DNA of 64,000 bases, from contig JAOSKN010000001.1 in the NCBI GenBank assembly GCA_027493525.1, positions 248,001-312,000 on the forward strand, in the 5' to 3' direction. Position numbers and translations under genes: made by a program. This DNA is from Planctomycetota bacterium. Its GTDB lineage: Bacteria > Planctomycetota > SZUA-567 > H5-PLA8. A model generated the notes under the pieces. That model worked only from the letters and a program-made list of their open reading frames with translations. It was not told where the DNA came from and did no database searches. Shown one piece after another: positions 10,075-17,704 of the stretch. Each line of letters opens with the position of its first letter. Position 1 is the first letter of the stretch.

Positions 10075-10114
10075 CCGTTCACCGTTCCCGCGCGGTCCCC
10101 GCCCGTCCCGCGCC

Positions 10115-10843
10115 TCACGCATCCGGGCCATCCGGCCCCAGGTCCTTCAGCACGCGCGCCAACTCGAGCCGCGCGCGATGAAGTTTCGACTTCACGGCCG
10201 CGTGGGTCATGCCCAACGTCTCGGCAATCGCTTCGTAGTCCAGGCCCTCGGTCTCGCGCAGGAGCAGGATCGCGCGGTAGTCGTCCTTCAGTTGCTCCAG
10301 TCCGCGCTGGACCCGCTCCGCCAGTTCCTTCCGTTCCAGGGCGGCCTCGGGCGATTCGGCCGCGGCGTCCGCGACGGCTTCGCCGACCGAACCGCCTTCG
10401 GCGCCGAACTCCGCGTCGAGGCTCACGCCTTCCCGGGCCTGCCGCCGCGCCGTCTGCCGCCCGCGCGAGAAGCCCGCGTTGACCGCGATCCGGAAGAGCC
10501 AAGTGAAGAAGCGCGAGCCCTTCCGGAAGCCGCGAATCCCGCGGTAGGCCTTCAGGAACGTCTCCTGCGCGAGATCCTCCGCCTCGGCGTCCGAACCCGT
10601 CTGCCGGCGCAGCAGATTGAAGATGCGATCCTGGTAACGCAGCACCAGGGTCTCGAAAGCCTGCGCCTCGCCGGCCACGACCTGAGCGATCAGGTCGTCG
10701 TCCGAAGGCCCGGCCCGTACGCCGGTTGCCTGAGCCTCCACATTCTTAGACTCGGGTTGCACCACGGACGATTCGCGCTTTCCTATAGCCGGTGCGAAGA
10801 TTCGCGCCCCAGGCATCCGGCGCCCGCCCGCCGCCCGAAGCAC
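10115..10843 (-). CDS. ECF-type RNA polymerase sigma factor
   Basis: The protein is about 242 residues by the longest frame; the conserved part begins at SDDDLIAQVVAGEAQAFETLV, so the true start may be a downstream codon such as GTG. Region 2 contains RYQDRIFNLLRR, DAEDLAQETFLKAY-type residues and FFTWLFRIAVNAG. Region 4 contains DYRAILLLRETEGLDYEAIAETLG followed by AVKSKLHRAR. A ~25-residue acidic/alanine insert separates the two. It should direct core RNA polymerase to stress- or envelope-specific promoters and is probably held inactive by the membrane anti-sigma factor encoded immediately downstream. Confidence 0.9.
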   Translation of the reverse strand: MLRAAGGRRMPGARIFAPAIGKRESSVVQPESKNVEAQATGVRAGPSDDDLIAQVVAGEAQAFETLVLRYQDRIFNLLRRQTGSDAEAEDLAQETFLKAYRGIRGFRKGSRFFTWLFRIAVNAGFSRGRQTARRQAREGVSLDAEFGAEGGSVGEAVADAAAESPEAALERKELAERVQRGLEQLKDDYRAILLLRETEGLDYEAIAETLGMTHAAVKSKLHRARLELARVLKDLGPDGPDA

Positions 10844-10949
10844 AAGCCTAACCCCATGCTGTTAGACCTGTTGCGGAAAGGGCGGTTACACGCAACCGCA
10901 GCCGGAAGCGCGGCCAGTCTACTCGGATTATCCGGACGGGGGAAGGCCT

Positions 10950-10971
10950 CGCGCCCTTTTAGCAGGGCGCG
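10950..10971. terminator. GC-rich hairpin downstream of the HU gene, possible weak terminator
   Basis: An 8-bp perfect stem (10950-10957 with 10964-10971, loop of six) lies 57 bp past the stop of the HU gene on the minus strand. There is no U-tract on the minus-strand transcript, so it is at best a weak or Rho-assisted terminator. Confidence 0.3.
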
Positions 10972-11027
10972 GTGGAAAACGCGGTCGAAGATGAGGAACT
11001 CAGCGAGTTGGTTTGACGCTCGAAGGC

Positions 11028-11366
11028 TCAGCCGTTGGAACCGGGCACGGCCCCGCCTGCCGGCGCGGGCGCCGGCGCGCCGTCGGTGATCCCGATGCGC
11101 TCGTCCATGATCTTGCCGGCCTTGAACGTGACCACGCGCTTGCTGCTCACCATAACCTCTTCACCCGTGCGCGGGTTGCGTGCCTTGCGCGGCTTGCGCG
11201 TGCGAACTTCGAAGACGCCGAAGTTACGCAGCTCGATCCGGCCTTCCTTGGACAGGATTTCAATGATGGTGTCGAGCGTTAACTGCACTACCTGCTTGAC
11301 CTTTTGCTGTTCGATTCCGGTCTTCTTGGCGATCTCGATCACCATGTCGTTCTTGGTTACCGACAT
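11028..11366 (-). CDS. HU/IHF-family nucleoid DNA-binding protein
   Basis: This 112-residue HU-type protein binds and bends DNA as a dimer. The family core is complete: helical N-terminus (KNDMVIEIAKKTGIEQQKVKQ), the GRIELRNFGVFEV strand, the DNA-arm motif RKPRKARNPRTGEEV, and FKAGK. A short Ala/Pro/Gly tail extends beyond residue 95 and is not part of the fold. AGGAGG lies 8 nt before the ATG. It is transcribed divergently from the primary-like sigma factor gene and has its own AT-rich upstream region. Whether it forms homodimers (HU) or pairs with another subunit (IHF) cannot be told here. Confidence 0.93.
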   Translation of the reverse strand: MSVTKNDMVIEIAKKTGIEQQKVKQVVQLTLDTIIEILSKEGRIELRNFGVFEVRTRKPRKARNPRTGEEVMVSSKRVVTFKAGKIMDERIGITDGAPAPAPAGGAVPGSNG

Positions 11367-11465
11367 GAAGGCGGCCTCCTGAGACGCTCGAGACGGCGCG
11401 ACGCCCGCGTCGCGCGCTCGAGCTGTTCAACTAACTTAACTCTGGCTAACGACTTGTATAGTTAT

Positions 11466-11493
11466 TTAGTATCCGGAGAAACGAACCTGTCAA
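11466..11493 (-). promoter_or_regulatory. Candidate sigma-70-type promoter for the HU gene
   Basis: On the minus strand a perfect TTGACA (11493-11488) is followed after 16 bp by TACTAA (11471-11466), a weak -10. It lies about 100 bp upstream of the HU start in an AT-rich stretch. The -35 is strong and the -10 poor, so the exact element is uncertain. Confidence 0.4.
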
Positions 11494-11627
11494 GAAAATA
11501 TGTCCGGGCACTTTCCATGTCATGAGTTTAACTGCATTAAAATCAAAGGGTTACACTATGCATCCACTCTTCATTTGGCGCGCGCGGCGGACGCTTCGGA
11601 ACCTTCAACCAATGTACTGACGGTCAC

Positions 11628-11656
11628 TTGCATCACTCTAGCCGGATGCCTATATA
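11628..11656 (+). promoter_or_regulatory. Candidate promoter ahead of the primary-like sigma factor gene
   Basis: TTGCAT (11628-11633) and TATATA (11651-11656) are separated by exactly 17 bp. If this promoter is used, the ATG at 11656 lies inside its -10 and cannot be the start of translation. That would favour the downstream GAGGAG/ACG start at 11725. Confidence 0.3.
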
Positions 11657-12771
11657 TGGAGCGGAGACCTTGCATTCATCGCGAGGTTTTCGCAACACGG
11701 GCAGCCGAGCCGAGGAGTTACGCCACGGCCAGCAACGACCTTGAACTGGAGCTATATCTCCAGGAGATCAGCAAATTCCCGCTGCTGAAGCCGCATGAGG
11801 AGCGTGAACTTGCCAACCGCATCGCCAAGGGAGACATGGCGGCGCGGGATCGCATGATCCGCTCCAACCTGCGCCTCGTCGTCTCCATCGCCAAGAACTA
11901 CACCAATCGCGGGATGTCGCTCCTGGACCTGATCGAAGAGGGCAACCTGGGGCTGCTCAAGGCCGTCGTCCGCTTCTCGCCCGACCAGGGCTGCAAGTTT
12001 TCCACCTACGCCTCGTGGTGGATCAAGCAGACGATTCGGCGCGCGTTGATCAACAAGGTCAAATCCGTGCGCGTCCCCGCGTACATGGTGGAAATCATCA
12101 CCAAGTGGCGGAAGAAGTACGCCGAACTGGCGCAGAAGCTGGGGCGCGAACCCTCCCCCGAGGAGATCGGCCGAGCGCTCAAACTCACTCCCGCCAAAAT
12201 CCAGGCCATTCGCCAGGCGCTCAGCGCCGTCGCCCCCACCGGCCGCGGCGGCGACGACGACCATACGATGGACATCGAGGAACAGCTCGCCGGCGTACCC
12301 AGCCGCGAAGAGGAACTGGGCCTCGCCGAGTACGACATGGAGGCGCTGCGCCACGCCCTCGAGTACGCGCTCTCCGACCGCGAGCGAAAGATCGTCGAAC
12401 TGCGCTACGGGCTGGGCGAGGAGGACGCGCACACGCTCGAAAAAATCGGCGAACGGATCGGCCTGACGCGCGAGCGCGTGCGGCAGATCGAAAACCAGGC
12501 GCTCCACAAGGTTCGCATCTTCATGGAACAGAAGGGCGAACGCGAGGAGCGCGAGCGGCAGGAACGCCAGCGCCGCAGGCGCGAGGCCGAGAAATTCGGG
12601 CTCAAGCCTCCCAGCCCCGCCGAACTGGCCGAACGGCAGAACGGCGACGAACCCGGCGAGGACGCCGGCCCGCCCGGACGCGCCTCACGCGGGCGCCGCG
12701 CCCGCCGCAAGCGGCCCGAGACCCCGCCCGCCGGCGAGGAGCTCGAGCCCGCGCCCAAGGAATCGAACTGA
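11656..12771 (+). CDS. RNA polymerase sigma factor, sigma-70 group 1/2 (RpoD/RpoS-like)
   Basis: Regions 1.2 to 4.2 are all present: DLELELYLQEISKFPLL (1.2), RDRMIRSNLRLVVSIAKNY and GLLKAVVRFSPDQGCKFSTYASWWIKQ (2), the region-3 helix KWRKKYAELAQKLGREPSPEEIG, and ELRYGLGEEDAHTLEKIG ... ERVRQIENQALHKVR (4). The N-terminus is short, as in group-2 factors, and a ~70-residue charged tail follows region 4. The only ATG that fits (11656) has no ribosome binding site. In the same frame an ACG at 11725 has GAGGAG 7 nt upstream and would start the protein just before the conserved SNDLELEL. HU is divergent. It should recognise housekeeping-like or general-stress promoters. Confidence 0.92.
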   Translation: MERRPCIHREVFATRAAEPRSYATASNDLELELYLQEISKFPLLKPHEERELANRIAKGDMAARDRMIRSNLRLVVSIAKNYTNRGMSLLDLIEEGNLGLLKAVVRFSPDQGCKFSTYASWWIKQTIRRALINKVKSVRVPAYMVEIITKWRKKYAELAQKLGREPSPEEIGRALKLTPAKIQAIRQALSAVAPTGRGGDDDHTMDIEEQLAGVPSREEELGLAEYDMEALRHALEYALSDRERKIVELRYGLGEEDAHTLEKIGERIGLTRERVRQIENQALHKVRIFMEQKGEREERERQERQRRRREAEKFGLKPPSPAELAERQNGDEPGEDAGPPGRASRGRRARRKRPETPPAGEELEPAPKESN

Positions 12772-12891
12772 ACTCGCGGGCGAAGCGCGGAAGGACCGCG
12801 GCGCGCCGCGACTCGAACGAAGCGCGTCAAACCTCAAACAAAACCGCCTCCCCGGTGTAGTTCACGCAGCGAGCCCTATAAAGGAGCGCTC

Positions 12892-14103
12892 ATGACGAAG
12901 CATGCCAAGCCGTACCTGTTCGCCTGCGCCCTGCTGGCCTTGGCCCTGGCGGCGCGCGCCGGGGAAGGCCCCGTCATCCACGCGATGGAGGAACTCAAGT
13001 TCCGCGCACCCCAGGAAAAAGCCGCCGCCGAACTCGTCGAAGGCCACTCGGGCAAAGCGGTGAAGTTCAACTTCGAGAAGGACGCGCGCAACGCGTTCTT
13101 CATGGGCCAGAGCGGCGCGACGCCCGAATGGGACCAGGCGGCGGGCTTCTCCTTCTGGGTCAAAGGCGACGGCTCGGCGCACTGCGGCGGGCTCCAGTTC
13201 ATCTGGAACGAGGATTACGCCGCGCGCTACGACTTCTGTTTCCCTATCTCGGGGACCGAGTGGACGAAGGTGGCCGTGCGCTGGTCCGACCTGATCCCCG
13301 CGCTGCCGAAGGAGCAGTGCAAGTTCCTCGACGCCAAGGCCGGCAACGCGCCGTCCAAGCTGGGCGCGCTCTGGATCGGCAAGTGGTGGTACTGGAAATC
13401 CTACGAGGCCCACAGCTACGCGCTCGACGAATTCCGCCTCGAACCCGAACTCCCCGCTGAAGCCGAAGCGCCCAAACCCGCCGGCGCGCCGCTGGCCCGC
13501 GTCCTGGAGAAGCTCAAGGCCGGCCAGCCCGTCACCGTCGTCACCATGGGCGACTCGCTCACCGATTACGCCCACTGGGCCAACAAGCCCGGCAATTGGC
13601 CGAACATGCTCAAGGCCCAGCTTGAGGCCAAGTACAAGTCGCAGGTCACGATCGTCAATCCGGCCATGGGGGGCACCGAACTGCGCCAGAACCTGGTCGT
13701 GATCCCGCGCTGGGCTCAGCAGGCGCCCGAGCCGGACCTCGTCACCGTCTGCTTCGGTTTCAACGACTGGAACTCGGGGATGCGCGGCGCGAGGTTCGAG
13801 GAGACACTGCGTTACGGCGTGGCGCGCATCCGGCGCCTGACCGGCGGCAAGGCCGACGTGCTCCTGATGACCACCAGCCCCGCGCTCGAACACTGGGACA
13901 CCTTCGCCGAACTCGCCGAGGCCGCGCGCAAGGCCGCCGCGGAGACCCACGCCGGGCTCGCCGACGTCTACAAGGCCATGCACGAGGCCGGCGGCGAGGA
14001 CCGCGCCCGGCTCTTCGTCAACGACAAGACCCACCTGGGCCAGCCCGGCCACGAGATCTTCGCCAAGACGGTCCTCGCGGCCATCGAGTCCGGCGGGAAG
14101 TGA
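12892..14103 (+). CDS. Exported SGNH/GDSL-family hydrolase with N-terminal carbohydrate-binding-like domain
   Basis: This 403-residue protein has a Sec signal peptide (cleavage near ARA-GE, residue 20) and AAAGGAG upstream of its ATG. Residues ~25-180 look like a beta-sandwich of the type found beside carbohydrate esterases (FWVKGDG, WTKVAVRWSDLIP, ALDEFRLEPE). Residues ~195-400 form an SGNH hydrolase: MGDSLTDY (catalytic Ser), a Gly in the NPAMGGTELR block, GFNDW (Asn of block III) and NDKTHLGQPGHE supplying the Asp-xx-His pair. A role as carbohydrate acetyl-esterase or lipase-like enzyme outside the cytoplasm follows from the family; the substrate is not evident. Confidence 0.85.
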   Translation: MTKHAKPYLFACALLALALAARAGEGPVIHAMEELKFRAPQEKAAAELVEGHSGKAVKFNFEKDARNAFFMGQSGATPEWDQAAGFSFWVKGDGSAHCGGLQFIWNEDYAARYDFCFPISGTEWTKVAVRWSDLIPALPKEQCKFLDAKAGNAPSKLGALWIGKWWYWKSYEAHSYALDEFRLEPELPAEAEAPKPAGAPLARVLEKLKAGQPVTVVTMGDSLTDYAHWANKPGNWPNMLKAQLEAKYKSQVTIVNPAMGGTELRQNLVVIPRWAQQAPEPDLVTVCFGFNDWNSGMRGARFEETLRYGVARIRRLTGGKADVLLMTTSPALEHWDTFAELAEAARKAAAETHAGLADVYKAMHEAGGEDRARLFVNDKTHLGQPGHEIFAKTVLAAIESGGK

Positions 14104-14108
14104 TCCGA

Positions 14109-14160
14109 ATGCGGAATGAACGGCAAACGGCAACGGCTCACCACAGAGGCGCAGAGCACG
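14109..14160 (+). repeat. Left arm of a ~50-bp inverted repeat
   Basis: This arm reads GGAATGAACGGC ... GGCTCACCACAGAGGCGCAGAG and matches the reverse complement of 14500-14552 with only a few changes. Arms this long and this similar around a 340-bp interior suggest a small non-autonomous element or an inverted duplication. Confidence 0.7.
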
Positions 14161-14499
14161 CAGGGGGCCACAGAGTAGGTAAGAGGCGTTGGAGCGCCGG
14201 CATCTCGCCCGCAGGTATCCCTTACATGCGAGCCACTTCGCTCCGCGCGATCCGCCATGGGCGCCGCACCACGCAGTGGCGTGCGTTTACACCGCGACCC
14301 TCGCCGTTTCCCCTCTCCCTCTGGGAGAGGGCCGAGGCGCCGCAGGCGCGCGGGGTGAGGGAGGCGGCCGCGAGTAAGAAGGATGAAGTATAAAATAGGA
14401 AGTATGAACCAGCACGCCGGCCCCGAATCGTCGATCGAGCCTTGTTCATCACCCCCGTTGCCGTTCATTCCCAATGCCGAATTCCTCTGTGCCCCTCAG

Positions 14500-14552
14500 C
14501 GTCCTCTGCGCCTCTGTGGTGAGCCGTCCGCCGTTGCCGTTCATTCCGCGAT
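14500..14552 (-). repeat. Right arm of the ~50-bp inverted repeat
   Basis: This is the reverse-complement partner of 14109-14160. It contains GCGCCTCTGTGGTGAGCC and CCGTTCATTCCGC, which mirror the left arm. No transposase is encoded between the arms. Confidence 0.7.
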
Positions 14553-14598
14553 CAAGAAACGCCCCCCGCTTCCATTGCCCTTTTCCCCGTATCCCATT

Positions 14599-14633
14599 AC
14601 CGTTCACCGTTTACTGTTGACTGTTAACTGGCT
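14599..14633 (+). repeat. Heptamer chain upstream of apt
   Basis: Five consecutive 7-bp units can be read: ACCGTTC, ACCGTTT, ACTGTTG, ACTGTTA, ACTGGCT. The chain ends immediately before the AAGGA of the apt ribosome binding site. The unit is the reverse complement of the GAACAGT units at 28111-28149. Confidence 0.75.
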
Positions 14634-14648
14634 TTGAAGGATTCCCAA

Positions 14649-15176
14649 ATGCCTTCGTTCGACCTCAAGTCCCTCGTCCGCGACATCCCCGACTTCCCGA
14701 AGCCCGGGATCGTCTTCAAGGACATCATGCCGCTGCTCAGCGACCCCGCGGCGCTGCGCTATCTCGTGGATGCGATGTTCGTGCACTACTTTGGAACGCG
14801 GGTGGACCTGGTGGTGAGCGCCGAGGCGCGCGGGTTCATTCTGGGCCCGGCCGTCGCCTACCACTTGGGCGCGGGCTTCGTCCCCGTGCGCAAGCCCGGC
14901 AAGCTGCCGTTCAAGACCAAGGAGGTCAGCTACGACCTGGAGTATGGCAAGGACACGCTGACGATCCACGAGGACGCGATCAAGCCCGGCGACCAGGTGC
15001 TCCTGATCGACGACCTGCTCGCCACCGGCGGGACCATGGCCGCCACCGCCAAGCTGGTGGAGGAACTGGGCGGGAAGGTGATCGGCGCGGGCTTCATCAT
15101 CGAACTGACCTTCCTGAAGGGCCGCGATAAGCTCGCGCCCTACAACGTCCACAGCCTGATCACGTACGACGATTGA
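14649..15176 (+). CDS. apt: Adenine phosphoribosyltransferase
   Basis: This 175-residue enzyme converts adenine and PRPP to AMP in purine salvage. The start at 14649 is chosen because AAGGA lies 7 nt upstream and MPSFDLKSLVRDIPDFPKPGI matches the usual N-terminus. Key signatures are the FPKPGIVFKDI segment, ARGFILGPAVA, and the PRPP-binding loop VLLIDDLLATGGT (117-129) with its two acidic residues. Length is normal for the family. The stop is 12 bp from that of the convergent glycosidase gene, so the two share a short 3' junction with no visible terminator. Confidence 0.94.
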   Translation: MPSFDLKSLVRDIPDFPKPGIVFKDIMPLLSDPAALRYLVDAMFVHYFGTRVDLVVSAEARGFILGPAVAYHLGAGFVPVRKPGKLPFKTKEVSYDLEYGKDTLTIHEDAIKPGDQVLLIDDLLATGGTMAATAKLVEELGGKVIGAGFIIELTFLKGRDKLAPYNVHSLITYDD

Positions 15177-15188
15177 GCAGCGAAGGTA

Positions 15189-17576
15189 CTACTTCCCCAC
15201 CCCCGGCGTGAGCCGCTCGGCGCGGTCGAACTTCACCGCGTAAGGGCCCGCGCGCGCGGGGAGCGCCAGGTTCAGCTTCGCGCCCTTCGCTTCGGCCTCG
15301 GCGCGCTGAAAGACCTCGCCCTGCTCCGCGTCCCAATATTCCACGCGGTACGTCCCATCGAGCAAGCCCTGTAGCGGCAACTCGGCCGGCTGCGCGAACA
15401 GCGGCCCGCGCGGCGCGGCCTCGACGCTGCGCGCCCAGGCGGGATTGAAGAGGTAGACGCGCCCGCCTTGCGCGTCGAGGATCCCGCGGGCCTCGACGCC
15501 TTCGGCCGGGCGCGCCAGGAACGGGATCTCGTAGCGCCCGCGCCGCTCTTCTCCTTTCAGGAAGCGCCCCACCGCCGCGAAACGCGGATAGAGCTTGAAG
15601 GCCTCGATCTGGGTGTCCCACCACCACGGGAGCGCGCAACCGGCCGCCGGGGCGCAGGCGCTGAGCCAGAGCGCGGCCTGGAGCCGCCGGCCGTCCTTAT
15701 CCTGCTGGTCGGTCTGCGGGAGCCAGCCGCCGCCATACTCGGCGAGCACGAACGGCTTGGGCTTCCCCGCGACGGCGTCCGTCCAGCCGCCCAGCGCCTC
15801 GCCCGCGTCGAAGCCGTAGGCGTGCCCGCTGACGAAATCGATCCGCGGGTCGTCCCAGAGCCGCGCGCCGAACTCCGGCCGCGTCGTGCTCGCCGTGACG
15901 AGATGCCCGTGCGCATCGACGGCCTTGAGGTGCCCGGCCATCTCGAGGACCCACGCGACGGCGTCCTCCTCGCGGTCGTACCCGGCGAGGTCGGCCTCGT
16001 TGATTACTTCCCAGGCCAGCAGCGCCGGCGAGCAGCCCCAGCGCGCGGCGGCGTACTCGAGCAGCCGCTTGAACTGCGCGCGGGCGCGGCGGTCGGTGAA
16101 GAACTCCTCCGGCCGGGCGCACGGCCCGCCGTTGGCCCGGTTGTAGGGCTGGTCGCCCCAGAAGTCCCGCGTCGCGCCGTGGAAGGTGAAGCAGAAGACG
16201 ATCCGCACGCCCGCGGCCTCGGCCCGCTTGAAGAGTTCGTCGAGCCGCTCGGCGGCGTCGAGGTCGTAGGCGTACGGCTCGGTCTTCCGCTCCAGGCTCA
16301 CGCCCCATGGGCAGAGCCAGATGCGGCAGGCGTTCCCGCCGTACTCGGCGATCCGTTCGAGGTACGGCGCCCAGTCGGTGGTCCAGCAGACGTTCTGGCC
16401 GAGGACGAAGAAGGGCGAGCCGTCTTCGAGTTCGAAGCGGCGCGGATCGACCCGCGAGATGCGCACGTTTCCGCCCCGGCAGCCGGGCGGCGCCTTCGCG
16501 CCGGCGTACGGGAGGACATGCAACTCCTGCTCGGCCGCGCGGGTCTCGCCCACGGAGTTCCGCGCGCGCCACTGGAGCAGGTAGCGGCCGGGGCGCGCGG
16601 GGGTGAAGCGCGCAAGCCAGACCGGCCAGCGCGTCCGCGTCTCGGCCGGCTCGGCCCGTGCCTCGTCCGCTTCCTTTTTCAGGAACGGTCCCCAGGGCGG
16701 CGGACGCGGGCCGCCGGGGTGCGGGGCTTCGGCCTCCAGCGGCATCACGCCCGCGAAGAAGGCCGGGACCTCGAAGGCGCGCCCGTCTGGAGGCGTCACC
16801 GTCACGCCCGCGGCGATGTCGGAGCGGTCGAAGTAGTCGGTGTAACTGGCGCGGAAGAGCGCGCCGAGCTCCAGCGGCTCGTACTGCCGCGCGCCGGAGA
16901 CGCGGCTGAGGCGCAGGAATTCGGGGCGCCACGCGCGCAGCGCAGCCTCGGCCTCGCCCTCCACGCGCAGGTTGTCGAGGACGAATGCGCCTTTCTCCGT
17001 CTCGCCGGGGAAGAGCAGGACCATCACGCGCACGACCTTGCCCAGGTTCACCGGCGCGCCGCTGTAGGCCCAGTCGGTCTTGGCGTGCTTCCAATGGGGC
17101 GCGGCGAGCGGAAAACGGACGCCGCGGTTCAGGCCGGCCTGAAGCGTGACCGGCTTGGACTCCTGGTAGACCTCGCCCGGGTCGGCCTTGAAGGCCAGCG
17201 CGACTTGCAGCCCCGCGGCGGGGCTCGTCACGTCCAGCCGCAGCGCCGCGGCCTTCGAGAGGTTCCAGAGGACCTCGCGGCGCAGGTGCAGTTTACCTTT
17301 CAGGCCCTTGCCGCGAAGCGCGACGCCCAGCGCGGCCGCGCCCTGGGTCGCGCCTTCCTTCTTATAGCTCGCGTCGGCCTCGTCGTCGGCCGAGTCGAAG
17401 GCCCAGACGGTCTCGGCGGGGCCTTCGAAGCCGTCGAGGAGTTCGGACTCGGCGGCAACGGGGACTTCGGGCGCGGGCGCCGGGGCGTCCACGGGCTTCG
17501 AGGCGCCGCGCTGCGAATTGCACGACGCGAGCAGCAGCAGCGAGAAGGAAGCCACGAGGCGGAACGTGACGGACAT
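15189..17576 (-). CDS. GH5-like glycoside hydrolase lipoprotein
   Basis: The 795-residue precursor has a lipobox (LLLLASC, Cys19), so the mature protein should be anchored in a membrane facing outward. Residues ~45-210 form a carbohydrate-binding-like sandwich and ~215-355 an Ig-like domain similar to DUF5060 modules. A TIM barrel runs from ~380 to 680. The clan-A pair is visible: E527 in WEVINEADL (acid/base) and E613 in VLAEYGGGW (nucleophile), with ACRIWLCPWG and FCFTFHG as barrel strands. A C-terminal beta-sandwich closes the protein. The substrate (mannan, cellulose or another glucan) cannot be told. It is divergent from the sulfatase gene and may share a polysaccharide-degrading role. 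Confidence 0.83.
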   Translation of the reverse strand: MSVTFRLVASFSLLLLASCNSQRGASKPVDAPAPAPEVPVAAESELLDGFEGPAETVWAFDSADDEADASYKKEGATQGAAALGVALRGKGLKGKLHLRREVLWNLSKAAALRLDVTSPAAGLQVALAFKADPGEVYQESKPVTLQAGLNRGVRFPLAAPHWKHAKTDWAYSGAPVNLGKVVRVMVLLFPGETEKGAFVLDNLRVEGEAEAALRAWRPEFLRLSRVSGARQYEPLELGALFRASYTDYFDRSDIAAGVTVTPPDGRAFEVPAFFAGVMPLEAEAPHPGGPRPPPWGPFLKKEADEARAEPAETRTRWPVWLARFTPARPGRYLLQWRARNSVGETRAAEQELHVLPYAGAKAPPGCRGGNVRISRVDPRRFELEDGSPFFVLGQNVCWTTDWAPYLERIAEYGGNACRIWLCPWGVSLERKTEPYAYDLDAAERLDELFKRAEAAGVRIVFCFTFHGATRDFWGDQPYNRANGGPCARPEEFFTDRRARAQFKRLLEYAAARWGCSPALLAWEVINEADLAGYDREEDAVAWVLEMAGHLKAVDAHGHLVTASTTRPEFGARLWDDPRIDFVSGHAYGFDAGEALGGWTDAVAGKPKPFVLAEYGGGWLPQTDQQDKDGRRLQAALWLSACAPAAGCALPWWWDTQIEAFKLYPRFAAVGRFLKGEERRGRYEIPFLARPAEGVEARGILDAQGGRVYLFNPAWARSVEAAPRGPLFAQPAELPLQGLLDGTYRVEYWDAEQGEVFQRAEAEAKGAKLNLALPARAGPYAVKFDRAERLTPGVGK

Positions 17577-17704
17577 GCTCCGATGCTACCGCCGCGCGCG
17601 CGCCGTCGCCACCCTGATGGAACCGGCGCGCCGCCCGCACGTGGCAGGACTCCGGATTCCGGGCTATGGTGAACTCCCACACGAGTCCCGCCAGGAGCAT
17701 GGCC

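Larger units (their letters stand above)
14104..14648. other. Non-coding gap with inverted repeat and word-like repeats
   Basis: This 545-bp gap between the SGNH hydrolase and apt holds no credible gene. It contains a ~50-bp inverted repeat at its two sides, a GC-rich hairpin-prone middle (around 14300-14370) and a heptamer chain just before apt. It resembles accumulated repeat debris more than a regulatory leader. Confidence 0.55.
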
